A DNA stretch of 64,000 nucleotides from Portulaca oleracea (GCA_029582165.1 CM055885.1:10848729-10912728); one strand, 5' to 3'; counted from the first letter of the stretch, positions 22,323 through 34,039 are shown. Notes: generated by a model not told the origin, from the sequence alone. Made by a program: numbers and translations.

Positions 22323-25300
22323 GTTCTTTTATGAGGCATAGTGTATGGTGTGTTAAAATTATAGCGGGCACGTTGGAATTGTAGTGGATTTTTGTATATA
22401 TATATATAAATATTATATTGGTAATTGTGAAAAAGTAATTAGAAAAAGTGAGTTGAAATATTTTATTAGTTTTGGATGATAGTTTTGGATGATTAAAAAC
22501 ATGTTGAAAAAGTATTGTATTGGAAAAAGTGAGTTGAAAAAGTATTGATTAAAAAGTTATATTAAAGATATATAATAAATTTGACAAAGTAATTTGTGAT
22601 GGGTTATGGTGAATTGTAGTGGAATAGTATGTTGTGGTGGGTTGTGGCAAACTGTGGTGGGCTGTGGCAACGCAGATTGCCAACCGCATAAAAGAACATG
22701 GTCTAAGTATGAAAGACTTGACCCTTGGATTATTAAGCTGGAATGTTTTTTGGATGGGTTAGGTTTATTGCTAGCTTTGTTTCAAATCCATGGATGTGCC
22801 TCCTTCAAGTGTGTCAAATGGTTAAGCATGGTACGACAGATAGGTAGGAGGTAAGTTTTTGAGTTAAAGGAGGAAAAACAACAACATACCTCTAATGCCA
22901 TGAAGGAGTTGCTAGAACTTCAAGATTGTCTGGCAAAATTTGGCATGACAAATTCAGCTCTAGCGCAGGCTGTCCAAAAGGAAAAGGATGTGGAGGAGAT
23001 GATTAAGGTTGTACATGATTTTTGGGTGCATAAGAGCAAAGTGAAATGGGTTGGTCTAGGGGATCAACACACTGCTTTTTTCTTTGGGCAATTTAAGATG
23101 AGGCAATCTATAATAAGGTAAATTGCATGAGGTTGAGAAATGGGCTGGTTTTGTTTAAAGAGGAGGACTTCGTCAAGGAATTCTTTGAGCAGTATTCTGG
23201 GCTATTTCGGCCCAGTTTGGTGTTGCCTTCTATTAGGAGCAGGACGATGGGCCAAGTTGTGGGGGGCTATTAGTAAGGCCCTCTCTAGAGCGGACAAAAA
23301 CTTTCTCATGAAGCCCTTTACAAGGGCGGATGTTGAAAGAGTTGTGCAGCAGCTGGAACCAGGGAAGAGTCCAGGGCCGAACGGAATTCCCCCAGAATTT
23401 TTCAAGAATTGTTGGGATATGGTTGGGGATCGGGTGGCTGACACAGTTTTGGAGGCAGTGAATGATGGAAAATTTTTGGAGGAGATTAATAATACCAATA
23501 TCTTCCTAGTGAAGAAGAAGCCTGAGGCACAACAAGTATGTGAGTTCCGTCCTATAAGTTTGTGCAATCTGATTTATAGGATAATTGTTAAATGTTTCAT
23601 GGGACGAATAAGATCTGTCATGAACTCTTTAGTTTTTGAAAGTCAATACGCGTTTGTTCCTGGGAGACTAAAGAAGGATAACATCCTAGTAGTTCATGAA
23701 GTGTTGCATTTTTTGGCGAATAAGAGGACTGGAAAGTAGTATGCGGCCTTGAAGATTGACATGAGTAAAGCATATGATAGGGTCCAGTGAGATTTTTTGG
23801 AAGCAGTGTTGAAGAAGATAGAGTTCCCTGAAAAATGGATCCGGATCCTCATGAGGTGTGTATCTACAGTTAGGTACTCTGTGTTGGTGAATGGGGTGAA
23901 CTCTAAACAAATCATCCCAACTGTTGGTTTAAGGCAAGAGGACCCGTTGTCACCAGCCTTGTTTATCCTTTTTATGGAAGCTTTATCTGCTGTAATTGGA
24001 GATGATGTTGAGAAGGGAAGGGTAAAAGGGGTTAAAGTGGCTAGAGGGGTTCCTCAGGTGTCTCACCTCTTTTTTGCGGATGATGCTTTGTTCTTCACTA
24101 AGCTTGAGGCTTCTTCTTGTCTTGGCGTACCCACAAGAATCCAGAGAAACAGGACAGACCACTTTTGGTTTTATGGTGCATGATGTGAGGAAAAGGTTGG
24201 ATAGCTGGAAATTTAAAATGTTGTCAGTGGCAGGGAAGATGGTTTTAATCAATGCAGTGTTGGTGGCTTTACATCAGCATATTCTGAGTGTGTATTTGGT
24301 TCCGAAGAAGGTGGTGGAAAAAATCAATTCGGTAATTCTCATATTTTTTTGGGGAAAAATGGGTGGAGCTAAATCAGTCCATTGGAAGAATAGGGATATT
24401 GTCTTTAAACCGAAGGGAGTGGGAGGACTTGGGTTGCATCATGTGGGGTGTTACAACAGGGCTTTGCTGTTAAAACAAGCATGGAGAACTTATTCCAATC
24501 AGGATTTGCTCATTTCGAGGATATGGCGGGCAAAGTATGGAGTAACTTCACTGATTGCTAAAGATGAGATGATTAGGGTGCCAATCGGATGTTCCATGAC
24601 GTGGAGAGGGATTTCCAAGTGGTGGCTAGGACTAAGGATAAGTTTCGATGGAGCATTGGAAGTGGAAGAAGTGTCCGGGTCCTTGACAAAAGGTGGATTC
24701 CGGGGGGAAATCTGCAAATCCTGGATAGGCAGAACCAGGAACAATTACATGATTTGACGGTGGATTCCTTGGCAACTAGAGGTGAACAGGGTCGTTTGGT
24801 CTGGAATCGGGACTACATTCGGAAGATGTTCACAAGCAGCACAGTGGAAGGGATTGCTCAAGTATTTCCTCTGCAACCGGGGGTTGAGGATTTGCTGTTG
24901 TGGCCAGGTAAGTCTAGTTCTGTTTATAAAGTGAAAGATGGGCATTATGAGTTACTATTGACAGACTCAGGGGTTAGTCGACCTTCGGCTGTTGAGTCCA
25001 GGTTTTGGAAGACGCTTTGGCATAGTGATATGCCGCCTAAGTGGAAAACTTTTAGATGAGATGTGCTGTGGATGCGCTTCCGACGGGGGCAAATAGGTGG
25101 AAGAGGAAAATAGTGGAGGTGAAGGATTGCTGGTGTGGGAAGGGAGTTGAAGATGTTGATCATTAGTTTAGACATTGTACTATAGCTATGCATATTTGGA
25201 AGGGCTCACACCTGGGTATAGTTCTGGATGCCAGCCCTTATGTTGGCTGGTTTGAATGGTTGAGTGGGTAGATTAACTTGCTGTCTAAGCGAGAGTAGGA

Positions 25301-26003
25301 AGGAAGAAGGATGGTTAGGGAGTTTGTGGGAATTATGTGGTCTATCTAGATGGCTAAGAATGCGGTATGTATTGGGAAGGAGACTAACTACAAGGGTCTT
25401 CTGGAAAATATGATCAGACAGGTGCTGGAGGAGGAGGTTCGATGGCTTAATGGAAGAGGGCAGGGGAATGGCAGTTTGGAGCGGCATGTGGCGTGTAGGT
25501 GGGGGTCTGAGGAGCTTCAGGATGGAGATGGATTGTTTTTTGTGGATGGTGCGAAAAAGAATCGTTCTTGTGATATGGTTGTAGCTTGGGTGTTTGTTGA
25601 GAATGGGATGACTCTAGGAAGGGGGTCACAGGTGGGGAAAGGGGAGTCTATGCTTTATGTAGAGCTCCTTGCAATTTATCTAGCTCTTAAGGAAGGGGAG
25701 AGGAGAGGCTTGAACAAAGTCTTCATCTGCGGTAGAGTGTTTGTTAAATATTAAGAGAGTTCTTGTTGAATGCATGACTCTTGCATGGTGTTGCAAAATT
25801 GCAATCGAAAGGTTCGGATCAGGGAATATTGTGAAGGTCCCAAGGCAACTTGTTCATCCAACGCATAAGGTGGCCCAACAAGCCATTAGTAACATAGGCT
25901 GCATTACCTAGGTGGTGGATGAGGTGTTTTATTTGTTTCTTTGCTTTTGCTTTTGTTTTGTGTTGTGTTTGTTGTTGTCTTGTTTTGCAAAAAGAAAAAA
26001 AAA
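22323..26003 (+). mobile_element. 5'-truncated plant LINE (L1-like) with target duplication
   Basis: The element ends in an A-rich tail (25989-26003) followed by atcatcaccaccaccatt (26004-26021). A matching atcatcaccaccatt lies at 22308-22322, differing by one CCA, and is the likely target duplication. Coding remnants begin near 22900, so most of ORF1 and the endonuclease are missing. The part 22323-22860 has no recognisable coding sequence. The element inserted upstream of the Sec14-like gene. Confidence 0.7.
22900..25760 (+). pseudogene. LINE ORF2 remnant: reverse transcriptase plus C-terminal RNase H
   Basis: Frames in order give a pre-RT region (KVKWVGLGDQHTAFFF), RT blocks GKSPGPNGIPPEFFK, FRPISLCNLIYRIIVK, LKIDMSKAYDRVQ, VGLRQEDPLSPALFI and the catalytic FADDAL (near 24080). 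A region typical of LINE-encoded C termini follows, then an RNase H-like end with VDGAKKN and YVELLAIYLALKEG near 25540-25700. Stops occur at 23737-23739 (TAG) and after YDRVQ (TGA), and there are frameshifts near 24120, 24640 and 25060. It is inactive. RNase H after RT is known in some plant L1 lineages. Confidence 0.85.
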
Positions 26004-26017
26004 ATCATCACCACCAC

Positions 26018-26018
<1 letters not shown>

Positions 26019-26061
<43 letters not shown>
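26019..26061. repeat. (ATT)n microsatellite
   Basis: About 14 ATT units directly after the LINE target duplication. The following 26062-26450 has two near copies of a cctac.tga..tttg.cgtaata block (about 26099 and 26200) and no gene. Confidence 0.9.
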
Positions 26062-26062
<1 letters not shown>

Positions 26063-26539
26063 TAATATTAAACTCATGCAATATTTGAGAGTAAATTACA
26101 TTTATCCTACATGAGATTTGCGGTAATAATTTTTACACACCTCATATTTGTGAAATAATTTTTACCTTACCTCACAATAGCTCTAAGTGTTTTATATCCT
26201 ACCTGAAGTTTGACGTAATAATTATTACACACCCACTTTTGAAGTTAGGGTTTCCACCATTGTTGATATTGTTGTTCTTGATTACAATATTGGATACCCC
26301 TATCCCCTATGCCCTCCAAGTGTATTGGAGAAGATTTTATTGTTATTGTGTTTGTTGTTCTTATTGTCTATTGGAGTTTTGTGGTGGAATTTGGAGATAT
26401 TGATATGGAAGATGTGTGGTTGTGTCTGAATGGTGTTATTGGACAATAGCTCACAAAGAACCCAAACCTTCAAACACTAGCTAGCTACTAAAAAAAGCCC
26501 CCAAACTCCACAAAATTTCCCAAACACAATCCGTCCTTA

Positions 26540-28984
26540 CCCGTCCTTCGATACGGATGATGAAAATAGTTCCAATCAAGAGGAGTCAAGCCGTTGTCGT
26601 AGTCTTCAAGATGGGGTTATAGAGAACCGAGTCTCCACCATTGAACAAACTATTGAAATCCTCGTGTCTCAAATGAACAACGTCGCCCTAAATCTCCAAG
26701 GTTATCCGCGAGACGAACGGAGGAGGCCCAGTCGTAGCCCAATCCGTCCTCCTTCCGCCTTCGAGTCGAGTGACGATGATAGAGGCTCGACGCCATCGTC
26801 GTCGGGAAATGGATGAGAGGCCCCCTCGAGATGAATTTCATGATATTAAGATCGACATCCCGGAGTTCAATGGCTCCAACGACCCCGGTGACTATCTTAA
26901 ATGAACTCAAATCATGGAGAGGATTTTTGAAACCAAGGAGTATAGCGATGAGAAAGCCTTCAAGATTGCTAGCTTGAAACTCACAAAGTTGCATCCCTTT
27001 GGTTTGAGAATGTCAAGGCACAAAGAGCTGAGAAGGGTCAAGCAAAAATCACCTCATGGGCAAGGCTAAAGCAATTGATGAATCGTCGGTTCTTGCCTAA
27101 CACTTACAAGCAAGACATTATGAGGAAGCTTTATGCCCTTACACAAGGCAAGAGGAGTGTGAGTGACTACATCTAGGGCCTGTTTGTAGAGATTTTAGGA
27201 ATGAAATGAGTATGGAATTAGAAACCTGGAAGGTTAGGTATGGAATTAGAACCCAGAAGTGAAGCTGTTTGGAGAGGGACTGGAATGGAATCAAATTACA
27301 TTAAATTATTGTTTGGTGAGCAACTATGGAATGGAATCAAATCTACTTTAATTTGACACATATTATATTATGGTGTATATTTTTCTAATTTATAGTTTAT
27401 TTTGTTTTACACAAAATAAAATTTGTTATCTTATTTCTTCATAATTTAATTATAACTAAAACTAATACTTTGTTGCTAATAGTTATCAAAGCACCATATT
27501 TATCAATATATTAAAGCACCATATTTGTGATAGTTTTTCGAATTCTTGTCCCAAAGAAAAAGCTAAAAAAAAATTATAACCATAATCCATCAACATACTA
27601 AGGAGAAAAAGATGAGATATTTTTGCCTGCCAAAGCATTATCCTTCATGAAGCTTGCTCTGTTCTTTAGAAAAGGCAAATTTTATGTTTTCCCAATTTTT
27701 CTTTTCATCAATCAAATAAATCATTCCCAACCCTTTATTCTTGAATTATTGAAGTCACAAATGAACGTTTTAGATCTGAATTGAATTAGGAATTAATAGA
27801 TAGGCAGAGGGTGGGGCAAGAGTTTGCCATGACCAATCATCGATCAAGGAGGTGTCTGTCATGGTGCAGCGGTGACGGCAAGTTCGGTGGCTATGGCCGG
27901 TCAAGAGAGCAGAAGAGATGAAAAAACTCAGAGTAGATGGAAAATTAGTTGAACAATCTGGTGGTTAGTGGTGTTGAGCGACGGATCTGACAGTGGTTAT
28001 CGGTGTGTCAGCCACGACAATCTGGTGGTCGTGCAGCTGTAGCGCCGGCCATGGACATGGAAGCTTCTCTCTGCCCCTCTCTCCCCCGGGTTGAATGTTT
28101 GAGATAGGCGAGTTGAAGACCCATTATTAAAAAAAATTAAAGCTGAGTCTTTTCTTTTTTTTTTTTAAAAAAAAAAGAAGCTATCTTCTTAATCCCCAGG
28201 GATAGAAATCCATCCCACTCATAATTGGGAGGTATCTAATCCCTCTCATTTGGAAGGGATTGAAACACCCTTGGAATAGCCATTTCATTCCATAATATGC
28301 TCTCCAAAGATGAAAAATAGGAATTAGAACCCTATCCCACCCCTATTCCATTCCTTTTAACTCACCAAAATAGAAAAATAGGAACAACTCCTCATCAAGA
28401 GTGATCTTCAAGAGCCCGAGGAGCAATCCATGATGAGGTTCTTGAATGGGTTGGACCCCTCCATTGCCAAGAAATTTTAAATCTAACCTTATCACTCCTT
28501 GGATGAGCTTTGTAGCTTGGCTCTCAAGGTTGAGAGGCGAAGACGAGAGAATGTCGTCACCGAGCCTTTGACTAGGCCCTTGTTTTCACCTTCTGGCCGC
28601 CCTCCCTACTCGAGCACTCTGAAACCAAGTGAAGCTCCCAAGTTTACACCGAACCCTAGGATCGACAAGGGAAAGGGAATCGCCATGCCTTCTCCTAAGG
28701 ATCTTCCTCGGAGGATAGAAGGCAAAAAGTGCTCCAAATGCCAAGGGTATGGTCATTTCCAAGCGGATTGTCCAAATCAGAGAACCTTGACCCTTCAAGA
28801 GGTCCAAGAGATTGATGAAGAACTCCAAACGGCACAGGAAGAACCCGAAGTGGATGTTGAGGAAGAGGTTGAGTGTGAAGATGACGACACCGCCCTTTTG
28901 TCACCCGTACGCGGCCTTGCACTTTTCTTGAGGAGGATATTACATGCTCATGAATTCCCTCTTGACAAGGCCCAAGGAAGATGA
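26540..28984 (+). pseudogene. gag, split by an insertion, with CCHC zinc knuckle
   Basis: The 5' part (26540-27176) encodes a Ser/Asp-rich N terminus, a coiled coil (IENRVSTIEQTIEILVSQMN) and, after frame changes, the retrotransposon-gag pattern ending GKRSVSDYI. The 3' part resumes at 28388 (EQLLIKSDLQEPEEQSMMRF) and contains the zinc knuckle CSKCQGYGHFQADC near 28732-28773. An acidic tail follows. Stops and frame changes show it is decayed. In chromovirus and Tat-type elements this protein packages the RNA. Confidence 0.75.
27177..28387. mobile_element. 1.2-kb insertion in gag, class uncertain
   Basis: The gag reading stops at 27176 and resumes at 28388. The insert starts gggcctgtttgtagagattt, a common plant transposon start. 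It has inverted similarity between its ends (atggaattagaa near 27210; ccattcc-rich sequence near 28280-28360). No clean terminal repeat was found; tag on each side could be a 3-bp duplication. No coding capacity is evident. Confidence 0.45.
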
Positions 28985-29332
28985 GTTTCCATCATCGACG
29001 GGAAAAGCTGCTCCAATGTTGTTTCGACTCTCATGGTCGAAAAGCTTGGCTTACCAATGTTCCCTCACCTCAAGCCTTACTCCCTCAAGTGGCTCAACGA
29101 TCAAGGCGCCATCAAGGTAACGAAGCAAGTCATTGTCAATTTATATTTTGGTTCTAACTACGATGATTCTGTTGTTTGTGATGTTGTACCAATGAGCGTT
29201 TGTCATATCCTTTTGGGGCATTCTTGGCAATTCGACAAACACACCGTGCATGATGGGTTGGAAAATACCTACACTTTTACCCATGGAGACAAGAGAATTA
29301 AGCTACTATCTTTAGCTCTACATGAAACTTGA
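28985..29332 (+). pseudogene. aspartic-protease-like domain of the RT-less element
   Basis: The frame reads SIIDGKSCSNVVSTLMVEKL then LKWLNDQGAIKVTKQVIV, VVCDVVPMSVCHILLGHSWQ. This is the pattern of plant gypsy proteases (IDGGS..NV and CDVVPM...LLGRPWQ). The active-site region here is DGKS. It precedes a Pro-rich spacer. A matching minus-strand remnant lies at 36274-36068. Confidence 0.7.
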
Positions 29333-29763
29333 CCTCCAAAACCCGGGGTGGGAAACGAGTTGAGGAACCTCCTCCTTGAGAGAGAAATACGGGAAGAGAG
29401 TGCCCATGCGGGGGATGAGCATCCTTTGGCCTCGTCCTTGCTGTGTGTTGAGCCTAAAGTGAGTGAGTGTACCTTAACTCCTCAAAAATTCCCTATTTCC
29501 CCTCCTTAGCCATTACCCCCTAACCCCAAGTCCCCTCTTGATTTTTTGTGTTGGAGTTTGATACAAGTTGGATGTCTACCAAATTTGTGTTTGATGGTGT
29601 GAGGGATGAGTAATCGGTTCAGCAAGCACTGGATGTTGCGTTATCTTGTGATGACTACATCGTGGAGTTCAACAAGATCATGAGTAGAGGAGCTAACTGG
29701 GATCACCATTTCGAATCCGCTCGCTTATTCTCAAGAATTACTATGCCTTCAAGAAGGGCGGGG

Positions 29764-30334
29764 TGGTAAGCATCGAACAAGCATAGCTTTTGGGAGGCAT
29801 CTCTCTCCCGCTGGTCGTGTCCAATGTGTGCGAAGTCCCTGTTCTCTCTGGAGCAGACTCGGCAGCGTCCCTCGAGACGCCAACTGCGCCTAATTGCGTA
29901 ATCCCCCTTGCTCGCGGGCGTCCTTTGTGCCTTTTCCCCTTTCCTTCCTTTTATTTCGCTTTAGTTTTATGTTAAGTAATGGAAATATTGTAATTTTTTG
30001 CATCTTTCTTTTCCTCACCCACTTGATATACTTCATCATTTGGGAAGAAGAACACAAGTTATTGCTATTCAATCAAATCAAGGGTTTACTCCCCATTTCA
30101 TCTCTCAAACCTTGTTCTTACTTTATCCATTGTTAATGGTGGTGTTAACAAGTCATTTCCTTTAGAGGATAGTGGTGCTTAGCTTTATCTACTTTTGGTA
30201 GATTTGCGCTCTCAACATTGGTGACCTCCATTGTTGAGTTCATATCAAGGTCACAGGCTTCAATCAAGTTACCGGGTTCATTTTCTTCCTCTTCTTCAAC
30301 TCAAGCACATTGTTCCCACCATGCCCATGCTCCA
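29764..30334 (+). repeat. 3' LTR of the RT-less element (plus copy)
   Basis: Starts TGGTAAGC after the purine tract and ends ATGCTCCA (TGG..CCA). It shares with the LTR ending at 40862 the final block around caactcaagcac...atgctcca. It abuts TGTAATGCCCCG at 30335, apparently the start of another LTR-type sequence. Confidence 0.55.
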
Positions 30335-30600
30335 TGTAATGCCCCGAAAAAATCAATTATGAAAAAGTCAAAGTCACACTAACGTTAACAGCGGAAGTCT
30401 CAAACTTTAAATAGGCGTCACTGCCGTATCCCCGAAAGAATACAAGGCGAGAAGGAAAAACTACAACTGTTCGACAACTTCAAACCAGCTAAACAAAACT
30501 CAAATCTTGAAAACAAACTCAACATCAATAACTTCAAGTCTTTCTGAATTTAAAACACAACATTAACTAATAAAAGCTAAGCATGACAATCCTCACCCCG
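30335..30600 (+). repeat. LTR-start-like fragment (TGTAATGCCCCG)
   Basis: Begins exactly at the end of the previous LTR with TGTAATGCCCCGAAAAAATC, similar in form to the chromovirus LTR start. It is non-coding and cut by the Cassandra element. Confidence 0.4.
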
Positions 30601-30696
30601 AGCCGTGGACATTACCGCTAACTGCTTCAACGATCACTGACTGGCCCCATAAACCACCACGAGTCTTTCCAGTATGCTTCGTCCTCACTCACATGC

Positions 30697-30775
30697 TCCC
30701 CGGAAAAACTTTCCAGGAGGTCACCCATTCTGAGACTACTCCCACCCAAGCACGCTTAAATGAGGAGTTCCCAAC
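30697..30775 (-). ncRNA. 5S rRNA-like segment in Cassandra 3' LTR
   Basis: The minus strand reads AACTCCTCATTTAAGCGTGC then TTGGGTGGGAGTAG and GAATGGGTGACCTCCTGG. These correspond to the box A to box C promoter region of 5S genes. It differs from functional 5S outside the promoter elements. It is not an rRNA gene. Confidence 0.8.
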
Positions 30776-31037
30776 GGATGAGCTACCATAAAAGATGGTG
30801 CACCTTGGTGATTTAAGTAGTCATTTTTAATCCTTTTAAGCCACACTTTAACCACATACCTAGGGTAGTGGGTACTACAATCACCCCCACTTAAGCATAC
30901 AACATCCTCATTGTGCTTCAATTCATTCCAGAATCTTTGCCCCGCTAGGTGATCGCCTGGATCTCGTCCCGGCGCAACTCACGATCATGATTCGGTTCGA
31001 TACTATCTCAGAACGCCCCCTCGAGCCGTAGACATTA

Positions 31038-32646
31038 TGTACAGTGGTTTGTTAGAACAGTAATTGTCGTTCTCTCTCAGGGAGCTGGTGGCCTTAGCTA
31101 GAAGTTCTAGGTCAAGGAAGAGGTCAAGATCACTAGGGAAACAGAAAAGGTTGATTGATTCACTAAGACTAAAAGCAATGAATAGACAAATAGTTCAGTC
31201 AACAGGTAGGAAAATGGGCTTCAGAGGTTTTTATGATGCTAACAGGATCATAGATGATAGGTTTTGCAGCTAGGAAGTAAGAACGGAGGAAATTCAAGTG
31301 AGTATTCGGCCAGAAAAGACCCGCCGGCTTCCCTCTATCGAGGGTAGTCCGAAATCACTACCTCAAAGCCCACCACAGACCCAGAGGATTAAAACTGCAG
31401 AACTCTCTAGTTAGTCCCATCCTCACTTTCGTGAGTTAGTTACTAACCCGACCCCAACCTTCCGTTGACAAGCAATCAATACATTAGGGAGCTCTCGGAC
31501 CCTAATGAATTGCACTTGAAGGAAGGACTAGGGTGGATAATTGATTTTCTACCTAATTACCCCCTAGATTGTTAACCTACCCCTAATCACCCATCAACAT
31601 CTCTAATCACCCCCTAACCCATAAGGTGCTTAGCCACTAATCTCCATCATAATAACACTAACATCAACAAAATCCAACCTAAACATGATTTCTAGCATCA
31701 AACAAAACAATCTCAAACAAGATGATCAAAGAAGTAATCAAGAACAATTAAGCTAACAAAATTGCAATTAACAAGGGGAATGATGAAATTAGGATAAGAA
31801 AACACCTCAACAAGGAGAGCAAGTGAAAGATGATCCAAAATCTTGATAGTTTCCACACAACTTCAATTTATACAACTTGAATTCTTCAATACAAACTAAA
31901 TCAAACCCACAATCTAAGTAGAATTCTCACTAATTACACACTAATCTCTCACTAAAACTCTTTAGAACAAAGATAATCTGAACTCTCCAGAAAAATCGAG
32001 TCAAAAGCTATTTATACAAGGCCTAGAAGTTATACCAAACGTAGTTGTTTTGGCCAATTCAGTTACGCGGAAAACAGGGCCGTCGAGGGCGCGATGACTG
32101 TGTTCGCAGGCACAACAGAACGAAATCTTAGAGGCGATCTCGATTTAGCGCGGGGTCGCGGGCATGACAGTTGTGGTCGCGGGCGTGACCATTTTAGGTA
32201 AGTGACTTCCACCCATTTTCTCCAAGTTTTGCGTCGCGGCCGTTACCTCCCTTGTCGTAGGTGTCACGACCTTTATGTCCAGGGTTCTTGAATCGTAGCG
32301 CCCGCTACAAACACATCGCGGGGGCGACAGTTCTAGGCAGCTGAAATGGCCATGTAGCGCATGCTACAAGATTGGTAACGGGTGCTACGGCCCTGGAATG
32401 CTTCCTTAGGGGAAATCTACTCATCCCGGCTTCGCTTTACTTCAACATTTGGCCTGGCTTGGCTCGGGAAATCCTCCAAGACTCTCTAAAAAGCCCCTAA
32501 ATAACTCCTTTGCCTCGTTTTATTCCACAAAAGTGAGAAACCTACAAAAGAACTAAAAACCAAGTAAAAATGACGAAATTAACTTGGAATCAAGCCAAAA
32601 GATCAAACCCGAGGACGTAATTTAGGCCTAAAAATGGGCCTAAACA
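31038..32646 (-). mobile_element. solo LTR inserted in the Cassandra 5' LTR
   Basis: On the minus strand it runs TGTTTAGGCCC...CACTGTACA. The Cassandra LTR reads up to gtagacatta at 31037 and resumes at ccgttaactgc, just as the other copy reads gtggacattaccgctaactgc. Flanks catta and cgtta fit a 5-bp target duplication with one mismatch. It has a TATA box (gtataaatagc near 32012, minus strand) and a GC-rich cluster upstream of it. A short frame at 31064-31273 is not conserved and is not called. Confidence 0.7.
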
Positions 32647-32734
32647 CGTTACCGTTAACTGCTTCAACGATGACTGACTGGCACCAAAAACCACCACGAC
32701 TCTTTCCAGCATGCTTCGTCCTCATTCACACGCT

Positions 32735-32811
32735 GCCCGGGAAAACCTCCCAGGAGGTCACCCATCCTAAGACTACTCCCAGCCAAGCACGCTTAACTGA
32801 GGAGTTCCCAA
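32735..32811 (-). ncRNA. 5S rRNA-like segment in Cassandra 5' LTR
   Basis: The minus strand reads AACTCCTCAGTTAAGCGTGC, then TTGGCTGGGAGTAG and GGATGGGTGACCTCCTGGGA. This copy keeps the box C core closer to genuine 5S than the other LTR does. Known Cassandra LTRs keep such a polymerase III promoter; activity here is unknown. Confidence 0.8.
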
Positions 32812-32939
32812 CGGATGAGCTACCATAAAAGAAAGTGCACCTTGGTAATATAAGTAGTCATTTTTAATCCTTTTAAGCCACACTTTAACTACATACCCGG
32901 GGTACTACAGGTCATGAAAAGATAATAACAGTGGACATC

Positions 32940-33664
32940 TGTAAAACCCCGCAAATTTGGAATGTGTTTACAGTTACGTCGTTAATGTGTTAATTAATAT
33001 CCTTGGTATTTTGTGAAATTTATCGGTTAACACTTGAGCTTGTATGACCACGTAGTAGCTAAGGAAGGGTAGAATAGTAATTTTACGTATGGAGAAGGTT
33101 GCATGGGAGTGTGGGTATTTTAGTAATTTTATGTGAGGGACCGTAAGTGATATTACTATTATTATTATTATTTGTGTAGGTATTTTTTTAGTTAATTATA
33201 TGTTATTTTAGAGATTTCGGAAAACCTAGTATTATAAATAATTAATTACTTTCAGCTATACTAATTTTCTATTTTTTCTGAATTTTTCTTGCAATTAATT
33301 ATGGATATAAATACCCCTATTAGCTAAACCCTAGGTCATTATTTTAAACCCCCTTTCTCCTTCTTTTCTTGGCTGTGCAAACACAACCCTGAGCTCGCCT
33401 TCGTTTGTCTTCTCTCTCCCGGGTCTCTACGCACAACCACTATCGCTCCCCCAGCTGACCTCCACTTCCTCTCGTTGCATCGCACCCCCACCCGGTAGTT
33501 GCCAGACCACCGAGCAACACCAAGGGCACCACCAGAGCCACCACCGAGCCACACAAAGGAGGAGCAATGATTTGTGCGCTGTTGCTGTTCAGACCTTTGC
33601 TACACCACTAGTGGGTCACCGCCGACCACCAAACCACTTCATCGTCGTCGCATGTACTACCCTT
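32940..33664 (+). repeat. truncated gypsy-type LTR (TGTAAAACCCCGC)
   Basis: Starts TGTAAAACCCCGCAAATTTG. Its layout resembles the chromovirus LTRs: AT-rich first part, then tataaatacccc near 33304, then a C-rich region with ccaccgagcc words. It joins at about 33664 to the LTR of the minus-strand RT-less element. Confidence 0.5.
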
Positions 33665-34039
33665 GACAACAAGCGCCTCTTGCTGCTACCATTAAATTGG
33701 CTTGTCTTCCCGTTTCTTCTCCTTTGCACGATCTTCCATCCCGACCTTTGGGAAAGGCGAATGACCAAAATGTCCTTGAATATCAAAAGGATCAAAAACA
33801 TCCCAGGGTTGATCTTCATTGAGGGTGACGACACCAAAATTCCCCTTGGGTTGTTTCTACCTCCGTTTGACGCCAAAATAAGAGTCAAGTGCGTTGTTGC
33901 TTTGTTATTCGTGCTGGTGGTCCTAGAGCCCCTTTGAAGGCTTGAGAATGGTCTGATAAAGACCAAAGCTGTCATCCCATGCATGGTCTAAGGTTTTCGT
34001 ACAAGGTAACACAACTCCCTTTGATGGCCATAACGACCC

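Larger units (their letters stand above)
26450..30334 (+). mobile_element. RT-less Ty3/gypsy element, plus-strand copy, 5' LTR missing
   Basis: The leader and gag start (about 26470-26560) match in reverse the leader of the minus-strand relic near 3945-4060. The order is gag, zinc knuckle, protease, a spacer with VGNELRNLLL, then purine tract aagaagggcgggg (29751-29763) and 3' LTR 29764-30334. No RT, RNase H or integrase was found. A 1.2-kb non-coding insert at 27177-28387 splits gag. Confidence 0.65.
30600..32909 (-). mobile_element. Cassandra-type TRIM retrotransposon (5S-like LTRs), split by a solo LTR
   Basis: Two related copies in minus orientation start TGTAGTACCC (30879 and 32909). 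Each carries a segment matching the 3' half of plant 5S rRNA, including TAAGCGTGCTTGGG and ATGGGTGACCTCCTGG. This is the hallmark of Cassandra. Right of 30879 lies the purine tract aagtgggggtgat (minus strand), marking 30879 leftwards as the 3' LTR. The internal part is tiny (about 30893-31015) and non-coding. The 5' LTR is interrupted at 31038-32646 by another element. Cassandra encodes nothing and depends on other elements. Confidence 0.85.

Noticed and set aside
22080..22341. Short frames with Glu/Arg repeats
   Set aside because: Derived from a GA-rich promoter tract on the opposite strand of the Sec14-like gene.
30697..30775. A genuine 5S rRNA gene
   Set aside because: Only the promoter-containing half matches, it is embedded in TG..CA LTR sequence, and a second copy has the same flanks, as in Cassandra.
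31064..31273. Arg/Ser-rich 69-codon frame resembling an SR-like protein
   Set aside because: It sits inside a solo LTR. The related solo LTR at 34573-35867 does not conserve it.
33572..33984. Overlapping plus and minus frames (121 and 122 codons), similar to frames at 38245-38643
   Set aside because: The similarity is explained by the two LTR copies of one minus-strand element. LTRs are not expected to encode these, and stops differ between copies.
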